Source: Candidatus Avedoeria danica (GTDB lineage Bacteria > Chloroflexota > Anaerolineae > Epilineales > Epilineaceae). Taken from it: a DNA stretch of 64,000 nucleotides. The position numbers and the translations under genes were made by a program. The DNA lies in NCBI GenBank assembly GCA_016703025.1, contig JADJCV010000003.1, positions 124,001 through 188,000 of the forward strand, given 5' to 3'. The notes below the pieces were generated by a model that searched no databases, was not told the origin of the DNA, and worked only from the letters and a program-made list of their open reading frames with translations. Below, in pieces: positions 36,276 through 46,833 of this stretch (the first letter of the stretch is position 1; every line of letters starts with the position of its first letter).

Positions 36276-37913
36276 TCAGACGGCTTCGATCAGGCAGTGC
36301 CCCGTCATGGACGGCGGGGCGGCGGTGCCGAGGAGCGCGAGCAGCGTCGGGGCCACGTCGGACAGGCGGCCGTTTGCCAGCGCGATCCCGTCATCGCCTT
36401 CGCCGAGCCGTGCGTATGCCGACCCGACGAGCACGACCGGCACCGGGTTCGTCGTGTGCGCCGTGTGCGGCGCGCCGGTCACGGGATCGATCATGACCTC
36501 GGCGTTGCCGTGATCGGCCGTCACGAGCGCCACGCCGCCGCGCGCCAGCAGCGCGTCGACGATGCGGCCGAGACAGGCGTCCGTTGTCTCGACGGCCTGC
36601 ACCGTCGCGGCCAGGTCGCCGGTGTGGCCGACCATGTCGGGGTTGGCGAAGTTCACGACGATCAGGTCGTCCTCGCCTTCGGCGATCCGCGCGACGACAA
36701 GGGCGCACAGGGCCGGCGCGCTCATCGCCGGCTGGAGGTCGTACGTCGCGACGCCGGGCGACGGCACGAGCTGCCGCTCCTCGCCCGGGAAGGGCGCCTC
36801 CCGTCCGCCGTTGTAGAAGTACGTCACGTGGGCGTACTTCTCGGTCTCGGCGGTGTGGAACTGGCGCATGCCCGCCTCGCTCACGACGCGGGCCAGCGGC
36901 TGGGCGACGTCGTCGGACGGGAACGCGACGGCGGCGGTCTGCGCATCGGCGTACCGGGTCAGCGTCACGACGTCGATCCGCGAGAGCTGCCGCCGCTCGA
37001 AGCCGGCGAAGGCCGGATCGGTCAGCGCCGCCAGCAGTTGGCGCATGCGATCCGCGCGGAAGTTGAACAGCACGACGGCATCGCCGTCCGACACGCGGGC
37101 CAGCGGCCGGCCATCCGCGTCGACGAGGACGGTCGGGGCGATGAACTCGTCCGTTGTGCCCTGATCGTACGCGGCCTGCACCGCCGACTCGGCCGACGGA
37201 GCGGTCTCGCCGGCCCCGTCGACGATCGCCCGCCACGCCAGCGCCGTGCGGTCCCATCGCTTGTCGCGGTCCATCCCGAAGTAGCGCCCGCCGATCGTGG
37301 CGAACCGCCCGACGCCGCTGCGCGCGAACGCCGCCTCGGCCGCCCGCACGAATCCGAGCGCGCTCTGCGGGGCGGTGTCGCGGCCGTCCGTGAACGCGTG
37401 CACCCAGACGCGGCCGATGCCGGCGGAGCCGGCGGCGTCCAGGAGGGCCGTCAGATGGTTCGTCGTCGCGTGCACGCCGCCGTCGCCCAGCAGGCCGATG
37501 AAGTGGACGGCGGCGCCGCGCGCCCGCGCGCCATCGAACGCCGCCCGCAGCGTCGCGTTCTGGCTGAACGTGCCGGCCATGGCATCGGCGTTCAGTCGCG
37601 TCAGGTCCTGCAGGACGATGAAGCCGGCGCCGAGGTTCAGGTGGCCGACCTCGCTGTTGCCCATCTGCCCCGCCGGCAGACCGACGTCCTCGCCGGACGC
37701 GACGAGCTGGGCGTGCGGATAGGTGGCCAGCAGCGCGTCCATCGTCGGCGTGCGCGCCAGCGACACGGCGTTGCCGGGGCCGGGCGGGGCGAGGCCCCAG
37801 CCGTCGAGGATGATCAGCGCCACGGGACGGGCGGTGGTCGGGAGGGCGGTGCCGGTGGGTTTGGGGGCGGGCATGGGCGAGGCATTGGGTGTGGGCATGG
37901 CGCTTGGCTCCAT
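36276..37913 (-). CDS. gpmI: 2,3-bisphosphoglycerate-independent phosphoglycerate mutase
   Basis: This 545-residue di-manganese enzyme interconverts 3- and 2-phosphoglycerate in glycolysis. The motifs are complete: LIILDGWG (metal Asp), GQMGNSEVGHLNLG (phosphorylated Ser near 86), HAFTDGRDT, GRYFGMDRDKRWDR, FNFRADRMRQL, FANPDMVGHTGD and TADHGNAE. The N-terminus carries about 25 extra Pro/Thr/Ala-rich residues; a start at 37898 is also possible. The gene follows the spermidine-synthase-like gene in the same direction. Confidence 0.96.
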   Translation of the reverse strand: MEPSAMPTPNASPMPAPKPTGTALPTTARPVALIILDGWGLAPPGPGNAVSLARTPTMDALLATYPHAQLVASGEDVGLPAGQMGNSEVGHLNLGAGFIVLQDLTRLNADAMAGTFSQNATLRAAFDGARARGAAVHFIGLLGDGGVHATTNHLTALLDAAGSAGIGRVWVHAFTDGRDTAPQSALGFVRAAEAAFARSGVGRFATIGGRYFGMDRDKRWDRTALAWRAIVDGAGETAPSAESAVQAAYDQGTTDEFIAPTVLVDADGRPLARVSDGDAVVLFNFRADRMRQLLAALTDPAFAGFERRQLSRIDVVTLTRYADAQTAAVAFPSDDVAQPLARVVSEAGMRQFHTAETEKYAHVTYFYNGGREAPFPGEERQLVPSPGVATYDLQPAMSAPALCALVVARIAEGEDDLIVVNFANPDMVGHTGDLAATVQAVETTDACLGRIVDALLARGGVALVTADHGNAEVMIDPVTGAPHTAHTTNPVPVVLVGSAYARLGEGDDGIALANGRLSDVAPTLLALLGTAAPPSMTGHCLIEAV

Positions 37914-37985
37914 GAAGTGGCGGACAGGATGGGCGAACGGGGTGAGGGGGGGCTGAGGGGGGAGTGAGGTTATGGGGGCGGAGAT

Positions 37986-39791
37986 CTACCGCACCGCCCG
38001 CCACACATCGGCCTCCACCAGCCGTTCCACCGGCGCCCGGTCGTCCGTAAGGATGCGCGCGTCGGCGGAAAGCGGCACCGCCATCCGCCATCGCCCCGCC
38101 ATTGCGTCGGCCGCCGCGCGTGCGGTGTTCGTCGCGCCGTCCGTGGACAGCGCCGTGCGCCGCGCGTCGAACGCCCCCTGACCGGGCGGAGCGCCGGACG
38201 CGACGAGCACGCGATTGTACGCATCCGGCCGTTCGATCTGGCCGATCCAGCCGAAGACCGTCGCCAGCGTCGCCGCCGCGCTGCCGGTGAGCGTCCCGCC
38301 GTCGCCGGCCGGGTCGACGAGGTTGAGGGCGACGATGCCGCCGGGGGCGAGGCAGCGGCGGGCGAGCGTGAAGAACTCGCGGGTCATGAGGTGGAAGGGG
38401 GGGTAGGGGCCGCGGTAGGCGTCGAGGGCGATGAGGTCGTAGGGGGGTGAGGGGGAAGGACCATCGCTTCGCGATGCGCATCGTCGATTCATCCAGACGC
38501 GACCGTCGGCAATGTGGATCGTGAGGCCGACGATTTCGGAAAGACCCAGGTGAGCGCGGGAGATGTCGATGACGTCCGGGTCGATCTCGACGCCGTCGAT
38601 TCGGACGCCCGGCCAGGCGGCGGCGAGGGTGCGGGCGACGGTGCCGCCGGCGAGGCCGACGACGAGGGCGCGGCGGACGGCGGGCGGGGCGTCGCCGGGG
38701 GCGAGGAGGGGGGCGGCGGCGATGTCGTCCCAGACCGTGCCGGTGAGGGGGCGGTCGGCGTCGTGGATCGACTGGACGGCGGCGCCTTCGTCGAAGAGCA
38801 GGAAGCGGCGGCCGGCGGACTCGACGATCTCGATGTAGTGCGTTCGTCCTTCGCGCCAGGCGATGAGCCGGGCGCCGTCCGTGCGGTCGGCGTGCCCGAC
38901 CGGGGGCTGCGTGGCGGCCGTGCGCGCGAGGAGCACCATGACCGCTGCGAGGCATGTGACGCCGGCGGCCATGGCGTGGCTGAGGCGAGAGCGCGAGCGG
39001 GCGGGTTCGGCGACGAGCGCGAGGGCCGCGACGAGCATCAGCGCCGCGCCCCAGGCGGCGAGCGACAACCGGACGCCCAGGAGCGGCAGCGTGCCGAACG
39101 CGGTGCCGAACGTGCCGGCGAGGCTGCCGAGCGTCGACCACGCCAGGATGCGCCCGCTGCCGCCGGCGGCCCAGCCGTGCGCGGGCGCAGCGGGGTTCGA
39201 CGATCCCTCGCGCACCGATGGCCCTGCGCGGGCACGCGGGCCGTCGTCGCGCTGCGACCCGGCGATGACGAGCGGTACGACCATGCCGAGGAAGACCGTC
39301 GGCCAGGCGACGAACGTCGCCGCCGCAACGAGGAACGCCGCGGCGCTCGGCGCATCCAGGTGCGATGTCGCGACTTTGCCGCTCAGCAGCGCAACCGGGG
39401 CGATGGCCCATGTTGCCGCGACCCACATTCCGCCGATGGCGGCGCCGGCGGCGGCATTGTACCGGCAGGCAGCGGCGGATTCCTCGCCCGCCGACAACGG
39501 GCCGGGCGGTCGGGCCCACGATCGCCAGCCCCGGCCGGCTGCGGCACGGCGGACGTCGATCCCGCTGAGCGCGCTCCCGGCGGCCAGCCCGGCCAGCGTC
39601 AGCCCGATCAGCGTCGCCCAGACCGGCATCGACATCCCGAAGCTCGGCGCCAGCAGGCGGGCGCCGGCGATCTCGAGCGCCATCGTCGCCGCGCCGCACG
39701 AGAACGCGAGGGCGTCGGCGACGAAACGGGGCGGGCCGGCTGGCCCGCCCCGTGGTTCGGCTGGCGGCGGTGAGGTCGACATGGCATCCAT
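37986..39791 (-). CDS. Membrane protein with spermidine-synthase-like domain
   Basis: This 601-residue protein is of the fused MFS/spermidine-synthase type. The N-terminal half (about 20-300) is hydrophobic with roughly seven to ten helices ([26 protein letters not shown] is the usual first segment). The C-terminal half holds the methyltransferase-like fold: [19 protein letters not shown] (SAM-type glycine loop), [32 protein letters not shown] and [19 protein letters not shown]. True polyamine synthesis is uncertain, because many such proteins lack a proven substrate. It starts 23 nt after clpX without a clear Shine-Dalgarno; ATG 39782 is an alternative. Confidence 0.82.
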   Translation of the reverse strand: MDAMSTSPPPAEPRGGPAGPPRFVADALAFSCGAATMALEIAGARLLAPSFGMSMPVWATLIGLTLAGLAAGSALSGIDVRRAAAGRGWRSWARPPGPLSAGEESAAACRYNAAAGAAIGGMWVAATWAIAPVALLSGKVATSHLDAPSAAAFLVAAATFVAWPTVFLGMVVPLVIAGSQRDDGPRARAGPSVREGSSNPAAPAHGWAAGGSGRILAWSTLGSLAGTFGTAFGTLPLLGVRLSLAAWGAALMLVAALALVAEPARSRSRLSHAMAAGVTCLAAVMVLLARTAATQPPVGHADRTDGARLIAWREGRTHYIEIVESAGRRFLLFDEGAAVQSIHDADRPLTGTVWDDIAAAPLLAPGDAPPAVRRALVVGLAGGTVARTLAAAWPGVRIDGVEIDPDVIDISRAHLGLSEIVGLTIHIADGRVWMNRRCASRSDGPSPSPPYDLIALDAYRGPYPPFHLMTREFFTLARRCLAPGGIVALNLVDPAGDGGTLTGSAAATLATVFGWIGQIERPDAYNRVLVASGAPPGQGAFDARRTALSTDGATNTARAAADAMAGRWRMAVPLSADARILTDDRAPVERLVEADVWRAVR

Positions 39792-39814
39792 CGTCCGGCG
39801 CGAACGCCGGCGCG

Positions 39815-41179
<1,365 letters not shown>

Positions 41180-41273
41180 CTCGAGGACTCCCTGGCGGCG
41201 ATGCGCAGCCACGCATCCCGGCGGATGCGGAGCAACCCGCGAACGGCGCTCGCGGGGCGACGCGGATCTCGAC

Positions 41274-41942
41274 TCAGTTGGTGACGCCGTTGAGGGTCGC
41301 GAATCCCGGACCGCGCGTCGGCGCCGGTAGGCCCTCGGGGCCGGGCAGCACCTCGTCCACCAGGCCGTAGTCGACGGCCTCCTGCGCCAGAAGGAAGCGG
41401 TCCCGCTCGAAGTCGGATGCCACCTGCTCCTGCGTCTGACCGGTGTGGAACGAGATGATCTGCTGGATCCGGTGGTTCAGCCGCAGCAGCTCGCGCGCCT
41501 GGATCTCGACGTCCTGGGCGTAGCCGCGGCTGCCGCCGCCGGCCGGGTGCATGTGGATCGTGGCGTTCGGCAGCGCGACGCGCTTCCCCTTGGCGCCGGC
41601 GGCCAGGAGCACCGTGGCCATCGAGGCCGTCGTGCCGATCGCGTACGTCCGGACGTCGGCGCGGATGAGCTGCATCGTGTCGTAGATCGCCAGGCCGGCG
41701 TAGACGATGCCGCCCGGCGAGTTGATGTAGAAGTGGATGTCCTTGTTCGGATCCTCGCGGTCGAGGAAGAGCAGCTGGGCGACGATGACGTTGGCCACTT
41801 GGTCGTGGATCGGGGTGCCGAGGAAGATGATCCGCTGGCTGAGCAGCAGGCTGTAGATGTCGAAGGCGCGCTCGCCGCGGCCGGTCTGCTCGATGACCAT
41901 CGGGATCATCGCGTGCGGGCGGTCGGTTTCGTGTTGTGTCAC
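41274..41942 (-). CDS. clpP: ClpP, proteolytic subunit of Clp protease
   Basis: This 222-residue serine protease subunit carries [16 protein letters not shown], the nucleophile in [13 protein letters not shown] (Ser near 111), the His in TIHMHPAGG and the Asp in [16 protein letters not shown]. Most ClpP proteins have M-I-H-Q-P around the His; here it is I-H-M-H-P. The start is GTG with AGGAG 8 nt upstream. It forms the ClpXP chamber with the next gene. The C-terminus carries a Pro/Gly-rich tail. Confidence 0.97.
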   Translation of the reverse strand: MTQHETDRPHAMIPMVIEQTGRGERAFDIYSLLLSQRIIFLGTPIHDQVANVIVAQLLFLDREDPNKDIHFYINSPGGIVYAGLAIYDTMQLIRADVRTYAIGTTASMATVLLAAGAKGKRVALPNATIHMHPAGGGSRGYAQDVEIQARELLRLNHRIQQIISFHTGQTQEQVASDFERDRFLLAQEAVDYGLVDEVLPGPEGLPAPTRGPGFATLNGVTN

Positions 41943-41991
41943 GGGAACTCCTCTTGAGCGAAAGATGTGCGGGGGTGTTGTCGATGGGGTG

Positions 41992-43332
41992 TCATGGGTT
42001 GCCGCTCGTGATCGCCATCAGGCGGGCGATGGCGCGGCTGGAAAGGATGCGGGCGCCGAACGAGCTGCGCATCTCGTGGACGGAGGGCATCGGACCGCGG
42101 CGGGACCGGGCGCCCTTGGCGCTCTGGCCGCCCGGGCCGCCCGGGCCGTCCTTCTTGCTGGCGCCGACGAGTCGGCTGAAGAACTTCACCTCGTCGTCGA
42201 TCTCGTTGGATCGGACGCGGATCCCCTCGGCGGCGCAGAACTCGGTCAGGACGAGCTGGCGCCGGATGCGCTTGTCGGCTTCGCCCTCGATCTGGGCGTA
42301 CAGCGCCTCGGCGCCCTCGGGCTGCAGCCCGAGCCATTGCTCGAACACGAACCCCTGCTCCTCGACCTTGGCCTTTAGATCGTGGACATAGCGGGCGATC
42401 TCGGCGTTCAGCAACTGCGGCGGGAAGTCGACGTTGGCCGCGGCGACGAGGGCGTCGATCGCGCTCTCGATGTGCTGATCCTGCAGCGCCATCCGCGCGC
42501 GCTCCTCCATCTGCGCCCGCACCCGCGCCCGCAGCCCCTCGACGCTGTCGACGTCCGCCAGCGTCGCCGCCAGCGTGTCGTCCAGCTCGGGCAGCTGCAG
42601 CTCGGCGACGCGCGTGACGGTGCCGCTGAACGCGACGGGCTGCTCTTGCAGCGCGGCATCCGGCCAGAACGCGGGGTAGGTGACGGTGAAGTCGAGCGCC
42701 TGGCCCGCACGTGCGCCGGTCAATTTGTCGATCACGGCCGGCGGCAGCCGCGTGGCGTCGAACCGTTCAGGGTCGAGGGCGAGCGTCAGCGCCTCGTCCT
42801 CGAAGACGACGGCATCCGCGTGTCGGCCGACCAGACCGAGCGTGACGATGTCGCCGGCCACGGCCGGGCGCTCGACGTCCGTCAGCACCGCCATCTCGCG
42901 CCGCCAGCCCTGGAGCACCGCGTCGACCTCGTCGTCGCCGATGGCCGGCGGGTTGGGGGCGGGGACGCGCAGCGCGTGGTAGTCGCCAAGCGTGACGGCG
43001 GGCTGGAGCGGGACCGTCACTTCGATCGTGAGGGGGTCCCGGCCGACGACGTTCGCATCGACCGACACGCCGGTGTACGCCTCGCCGGGCTCGACGGCCT
43101 GCCGGGCGCCGCGCTGCGCGAGCTTTTCCACCGCTTCGCTCTCCAGCGCCTCGGCGCCGAGCAGCGCCTCGAGCCGATCGAGCGGTGCCGTGCCGGGGCG
43201 ATAGCCGGGCACGCGCGCCCGCTTGCCGAGTTCCTTGGCCACGTCCTGCTTGGCGCGCGCCACGTCGTCGTCCGTGACGACGATCGTGATCTTGCGCTGG
43301 CGCTGGCCAAGCTCTTCGCTGCTGACGTGCAA
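41992..43332 (-). CDS. tig: Trigger factor, ribosome-associated chaperone
   Basis: This 446-residue protein has the N-terminal ribosome-binding domain (about 1-145, with a [16 protein letters not shown] loop close to the GFRxGxxP signature), the PPIase domain (about 155-245, [12 protein letters not shown] to FSGTVTRV) and the helical C-terminal chaperone domain (about 255-400). The last 45 residues are a Gly/Ser/Arg-rich tail not usual in trigger factors. It leads the tig-clpP-clpX cluster, a conserved bacterial order. Two copies of GGGATCAAGC lie in its leader. Confidence 0.95.
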   Translation of the reverse strand: MHVSSEELGQRQRKITIVVTDDDVARAKQDVAKELGKRARVPGYRPGTAPLDRLEALLGAEALESEAVEKLAQRGARQAVEPGEAYTGVSVDANVVGRDPLTIEVTVPLQPAVTLGDYHALRVPAPNPPAIGDDEVDAVLQGWRREMAVLTDVERPAVAGDIVTLGLVGRHADAVVFEDEALTLALDPERFDATRLPPAVIDKLTGARAGQALDFTVTYPAFWPDAALQEQPVAFSGTVTRVAELQLPELDDTLAATLADVDSVEGLRARVRAQMEERARMALQDQHIESAIDALVAAANVDFPPQLLNAEIARYVHDLKAKVEEQGFVFEQWLGLQPEGAEALYAQIEGEADKRIRRQLVLTEFCAAEGIRVRSNEIDDEVKFFSRLVGASKKDGPGGPGGQSAKGARSRRGPMPSVHEMRSSFGARILSSRAIARLMAITSGNP

Positions 43333-43427
43333 CCCGGACTCCTGTCTCGCGGCTCTTCGTTGGGATCAAGCGGGGCGTCGGGATCAAGCAGATCGTCGAG
43401 GTCAAGATGGGCGCGGCCCCGCTCGGA

Positions 43428-43509
43428 TGGGGAAGGGGAGACTCGAACTCCCACGGGTCGCCCCACATGCTCCTAAGGCATGCGCGTCTGCCAATTCCGC
43501 CACTCCCCC
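43428..43509 (-). tRNA. tRNA-Leu (anticodon TAG)
   Basis: The acceptor stem pairs GGGGGAG with CTTCCCC (one G-T). The anticodon loop CTTAGGA on stem CATGC/GCATG gives TAG, reading the Leu codon CUA. The variable arm of about 13 nt is a class II arm, shorter than usual. The T-arm is GGGAG TTCGAGT CTCCC. CCA is not encoded. Confidence 0.92.
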
Positions 43510-43521
43510 GCGCCGCGGAGG

Positions 43522-43527
43522 ATTATA
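43522..43527 (-). promoter_or_regulatory. -10 box of tRNA-Leu
   Basis: A perfect TATAAT on the minus strand lies 12 nt upstream of the mature tRNA 5' end. No convincing -35 is seen. Confidence 0.55.
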
Positions 43528-43587
43528 GCGGTCGGTGCAGGGCGGGGATAGCCATTTCTGCGACAGCCGAACCGTTCTAGCACGACA

Positions 43588-43875
43588 TTAACGGCCGCGC
43601 ACGGTCCAGTATTCTTCAGGCGGCCAGGCGTGGTTCGAGCACGCGGCGCGCAGGTAGTCCTGGCGGTAGCGGCGGATCTCGTCCTGAACGCTCTCGCTGT
43701 CCAGCAGCGCCATGTCGGCGATCGCCCGGATCGGCAGTCCGCAGACCGGGCAGATGATCACCTCGTCCAGGCTGCGCCGCCATGCCGGGTTGCGCTCCTG
43801 CCATGCGCGGACGGCCGGAGGGACGCCGGTGCTCTCCTGATAGAAGACGATGGCGACGGTGTCGCTGCGGGTCAT
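43588..43875 (-). CDS. Small CxxC-containing protein, unknown function
   Basis: This 95-residue protein has ICPVCGLPIRAIADM (about 50-64) followed by ACSNHAW, giving Cys-x2-Cys and Cys-x2-His, which could bind one zinc. I do not recognise a family. Its ATG overlaps the stop of the preceding lipoprotein gene as ATGA, so the two are probably coupled. It ends about 78 nt from the tRNA-Leu gene. Confidence 0.65.
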   Translation of the reverse strand: MTRSDTVAIVFYQESTGVPPAVRAWQERNPAWRRSLDEVIICPVCGLPIRAIADMALLDSESVQDEIRRYRQDYLRAACSNHAWPPEEYWTVRGR

Positions 43876-44453
43876 GGCGATGGAGTCGCCGTCGCCGACA
43901 CGATCGAGGTTCCCTTCGGCGCCTCGACGATGAGCGTCCACTCCGCCTCGTCGGTCGAGCCCGAAAGGAGCAGCGTCGCCGTGCGCTTCAGGCCCTTGTC
44001 GGCGAACCGATCGGAGCGATCGACGGTGTGGAGGAAGACATACGAGCCGTCCTCCTCGCTGTCCAAGCCCCAGCCGAACGCCGTCATCTGCTCCTTGTAC
44101 CACGCGACGAGCGCGTCCTCGTCGAAGTCGTCCATCGCGTACTCGGCCGCCGCGTCGAGGTCCGCCGTCGCCGGCTCGTACGCCACGCGCGTCGCGGCCA
44201 CCGGCACCGGGATGTCCGCCAGGTCGGCGTCCTGTACGGGGTGCCACGGGTCGGCCGCCGGGTCGGCGGTCGGCGTCGCGGTCGGCTCGAGCCGTGCGAC
44301 GACGGTCGGCGTGACCGGCAGGCCGGCGATCGCGACGGCCGTGGACTCCGCCGGCGTCTCAGCCGGCGCGCCGCCGCAGCCGGCGAGGGCGAGAACGGCT
44401 GCGCCGAGTGCGGCGGTGGTGGCGGCGAACATCGGGATCGGGCGGCGCGACAT
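43872..44453 (-). CDS. Predicted lipoprotein
   Basis: This 193-residue protein has a signal peptide ending in the lipobox ALAGC (Cys near 26), then a short P/T-rich spacer and a globular part (about 90-190). The globular part contains EYAMDDFDEDALVAWYKEQM and GWGLDSEEDGSYVFL, a pattern seen in small lipoproteins of unknown function. GAGGAA lies 7 nt before the ATG. It should be anchored on the outer face of the membrane. The neighbour 43588-43875 overlaps it. Confidence 0.78.
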   Translation of the reverse strand: MSRRPIPMFAATTAALGAAVLALAGCGGAPAETPAESTAVAIAGLPVTPTVVARLEPTATPTADPAADPWHPVQDADLADIPVPVAATRVAYEPATADLDAAAEYAMDDFDEDALVAWYKEQMTAFGWGLDSEEDGSYVFLHTVDRSDRFADKGLKRTATLLLSGSTDEAEWTLIVEAPKGTSIVSATATPSP

Positions 44454-44533
44454 GGCGGTTCCTCAAGGCAGGGCGGGGGTCGTTGATCTCAAGCGGAGCC
44501 CGTCGCCGACGATGGGTCGGGCGGGTGAGGGCC

Positions 44534-44613
44534 GATGATACAACAGCGATGATGCAACGACAGCGATGATGCAACAGCAGGGATGATGCAACAGCCGCGA
44601 TGATGCAGCAGCG
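44534..44613. repeat. Five tandem GATGATGCAACAGC iterons
   Basis: Copies start at 44534, 44548, 44565, 44582 and 44599, so the period is 14 then 17 nt three times. They occupy the divergent gap (44454-44757) between the lipoprotein and glycosylase genes; nothing else but the -10 at 44746 is seen there. A lone copy of the core (GATGATGCAAC) recurs at 54583. Confidence 0.75.
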
Positions 44614-44745
44614 TCGAGTCAGAACGGGCGAGAGACCGCATCGGACGGCCACACGCTGCGGCTGGCCGCCGGCTGACCGATCGGTGCGCATCGACTGCCG
44701 CCGCGAACCCAACGTCGTCGACTGCCGCGCCGTCGCCGATGCCCG

Positions 44746-44751
44746 TATGAT
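44746..44751 (+). promoter_or_regulatory. -10 box of the glycosylase gene, probably leaderless
   Basis: TATGAT ends 6 nt before ATG 44758, so transcription would begin at the start codon. No Shine-Dalgarno and no clear -35 are present. Confidence 0.45.
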
Positions 44752-44757
44752 CCGCCC

Positions 44758-45420
44758 ATGATCGATCCGCCCATGATCACCGCGCCGACCGTCGCCCCGT
44801 CCACGCCGACGCCCATCGACCGCGCCTTCTTTGCCCGCGACGCCGAAACCGTCGCCCGGGCGCTCGTCGGCGCCACGCTGGCGGTGGCCGGTGCGGGCAG
44901 CGTGCAGCGCGTCCGCATCGTCGAGACCGAAGCGTACGTCGGGGCGCACGATCTGGCGTGCCATGCGGCGCGCGGGCGGACGGCGCGCACGGCCATCATG
45001 TTCGGCCCGGCAGGTCATGCCTACGTCTACCTGATCTATGGCCTGCACCACCTGCTGAACGTCGTCACCGGTCCGGCGGGCGATGCGCAGGCGGTGTTGT
45101 TGCGCGCGGCCGAGGTCGTCCGTCCCGACCAGCCCCTCGACGTCGCCGCGTGCCGCGGCCCCGGCCTGCTCACCCGGCACCTCGGCGTCACCCGCGCCGA
45201 CGATGGGCACAACGTCTGCCCGACCGACGCGCCCGTCGGCGCCCGCCTGTGGTTCGAGGACGGAACGCAGCCTGGGCGCCTGGCGACCTCGGCGCGCATC
45301 GGCGTGGACTACGCCGGCCCATGGGCGGCCGCACCGCTGCGCTTCTTCGACCCGGACAGCCGTGCCGTCAGCCGGGCGCGCCCGTCCCATCCGGCCGCCC
45401 GCGCGCCCGTCGACGGTTGA
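44758..45420 (+). CDS. mpg: DNA-3-methyladenine glycosylase (AAG/MPG type)
   Basis: This 220-residue monofunctional base-excision glycosylase removes alkylated purines. It carries RIVETEAYVGAHDLACHAARG, with the catalytic Glu in ETEAY, then MFGPAGHAYVYLIYGLHHLLNVV and RGPGLLTRHLGV, all standard for the AAG family. The N-terminal 20 residues are Pro/Thr-rich, and ATG 44773 is an alternative start. The preceding iterons may regulate it. It stands alone on the plus strand. Confidence 0.93.
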   Translation: MIDPPMITAPTVAPSTPTPIDRAFFARDAETVARALVGATLAVAGAGSVQRVRIVETEAYVGAHDLACHAARGRTARTAIMFGPAGHAYVYLIYGLHHLLNVVTGPAGDAQAVLLRAAEVVRPDQPLDVAACRGPGLLTRHLGVTRADDGHNVCPTDAPVGARLWFEDGTQPGRLATSARIGVDYAGPWAAAPLRFFDPDSRAVSRARPSHPAARAPVDG

Positions 45421-45630
45421 CCGCGGATCGGACCCGCCGGCCGCCGATCCGCCCGACCCGGCAAACCGATCCGGCAAGCCGACCCGGCAAGCCAGCCGGC
45501 GGCTATAACGCGCCTCCAGCACACCGCTAGCATCTCTCTAACGCGCTCGTTCTACGCTTCAGCCAACACACACCCCACGCGTCCGGCACCGCTGCGCCGG
45601 ACGCGCCGATCGAACGAGGAGAGCTGAACG

Positions 45631-46098
45631 ATGACGACGAAGATCGTGCGCCGCACCTGGAGCCCCGTGACCGACCTTTCCCCCGATGTTCTCTCGCTGC
45701 GCCAGGCGATGGACCGGCTCGTCGCGGACAGCGTCGTCCGGTGGCCGGCCGGCGGGCCCGCCCGCGCCAGCGGCCCCCTCGCTCCGGCCGTCGATGCCTG
45801 GGAGGAGGGCGACACCGTGATCGTGGAGCTGGCGATGCCCGGTGTCGCCCCCGATGCCTTCGACGTGACGATCGAGCGCGACACGCTCGTCGTGTCCGGC
45901 GAGGCGCCGGCGCAGGCCGCGGACCGGACGTGGTTGATCAAGGAGCGCCCCAACGGCCGCTTCGAGCGCCGCTTCGACCTGAGCGTGCCGCTCGATGTCG
46001 AGCGAATCACGGCCAGCTATGTCGACGGCATCCTCCGCCTCGAGCTGCCGAAGGCCGAGTCGGTGAAGGCGCGGAAGATCGAGGTTTCACGGAACTAG
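45631..46098 (+). CDS. Hsp20 / alpha-crystallin small heat-shock protein
   Basis: This 155-residue holdase chaperone has an alpha-crystallin domain (about 52-140): PAVDAWEEGDTVIVELAMPG, ERDTLVVSGEAP, NGRFERRFDLSVPLDVE, then ASYVDGILRLELPKAE, the usual G-x-L motif. GGAG lies 9 nt before the ATG. No CIRCE element is seen upstream. Its last 12 bases overlap the end of the convergent response-regulator gene. Confidence 0.93.
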   Translation: MTTKIVRRTWSPVTDLSPDVLSLRQAMDRLVADSVVRWPAGGPARASGPLAPAVDAWEEGDTVIVELAMPGVAPDAFDVTIERDTLVVSGEAPAQAADRTWLIKERPNGRFERRFDLSVPLDVERITASYVDGILRLELPKAESVKARKIEVSRN

Positions 46099-46833
46099 GC
46101 CCGGCAAGTCCTTCTTCCCCCCGAAATCCACGAACCGATAGCCCATCCCGCGCTCCGTCACGATGTAGCGCGGGTGGGACGGTTCGGGCTCGATCTTCTG
46201 GCGCAGGTAGGTGATGTAGAGCCGGACGTAGTTGTCCTGGTCGACGTACTCCGGCCCCCAGACGTTCGTCAGGATGACCTCGTGCGTCTGGAGCCACCCG
46301 GCGTGCTTCACGAGGTGGTAGAGCAGGCGCCATTCCGTGGGCCGGAGCTTCACGCGCTTGCCCTTGGCGATGACCTCGCGGTGGGCGAAGTCGAGTTGGA
46401 GATCCTCGTCGACGACGACGATCCGGTTGTCGCGCGGCGTCTGGACTCGGCGCAGGACGGCGCGGGCGCGGCTGACGAGCTCACTTGGCGAGAACGGCTT
46501 GGCCACGTAGTCGTCCGCGCCGAGGTCGAGGCCGCGGATGCGGTCCGTCTCGTCGGCTTGCACCGTCAGCATGATCACCGGGACATCGGAGAAGGTGCGC
46601 AGCTCGCGCAGCGTTTCGAAGCCGTCCATGCCGGGCATGTTCACGTCGAGGACGACGAGGTCCGGCAGCGTCTCACGCACCTTCTGCACGCACGTCGTAC
46701 CGTCGTGCGCCTCATCGACCCGAGCGCCCTGCATCTCGAAGTTCACGCGGACGAACTGGATGATCCGCTGCTCGTCGTCGCAGACCAGGACGAGCCGGTC
46801 CTTCAGCAGCGTGGCGTCCGTCATGTGCTCCAC
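46087..46833 (-). CDS. OmpR/PhoB-family response regulator
   Basis: This 248-residue protein has a receiver domain (about 12-125; CDDEQR acidic pair, phosphoacceptor in LVVLDVNMPGMDG, KPFSPSEL Lys) and a winged-helix DNA-binding domain (about 150-240; KLRPTEWRLLYHLVKHAGW and YVDQDNYVRLYITYLRQKIE). The RYIVTERGMGYRFV end is KdpE/PhoB-like. It overlaps the end of the sensor kinase gene by 13 nt, so the two form an operon. Regulon unknown. Confidence 0.95.
   Translation of the reverse strand: MEHMTDATLLKDRLVLVCDDEQRIIQFVRVNFEMQGARVDEAHDGTTCVQKVRETLPDLVVLDVNMPGMDGFETLRELRTFSDVPVIMLTVQADETDRIRGLDLGADDYVAKPFSPSELVSRARAVLRRVQTPRDNRIVVVDEDLQLDFAHREVIAKGKRVKLRPTEWRLLYHLVKHAGWLQTHEVILTNVWGPEYVDQDNYVRLYITYLRQKIEPEPSHPRYIVTERGMGYRFVDFGGKKDLPGLVP

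Noticed and set aside
44534..44613. Iterons as a plasmid or chromosomal replication origin
   Set aside because: No Rep or DnaA gene, no DnaA boxes and no AT-rich unwinding region lie nearby.
45490..45630. CIRCE-like element upstream of hsp20
   Set aside because: CTAGCATCTCTCTAAC looks faintly similar, but the TTAGCACTC-N9-GAGTGCTAA dyad is not formed.
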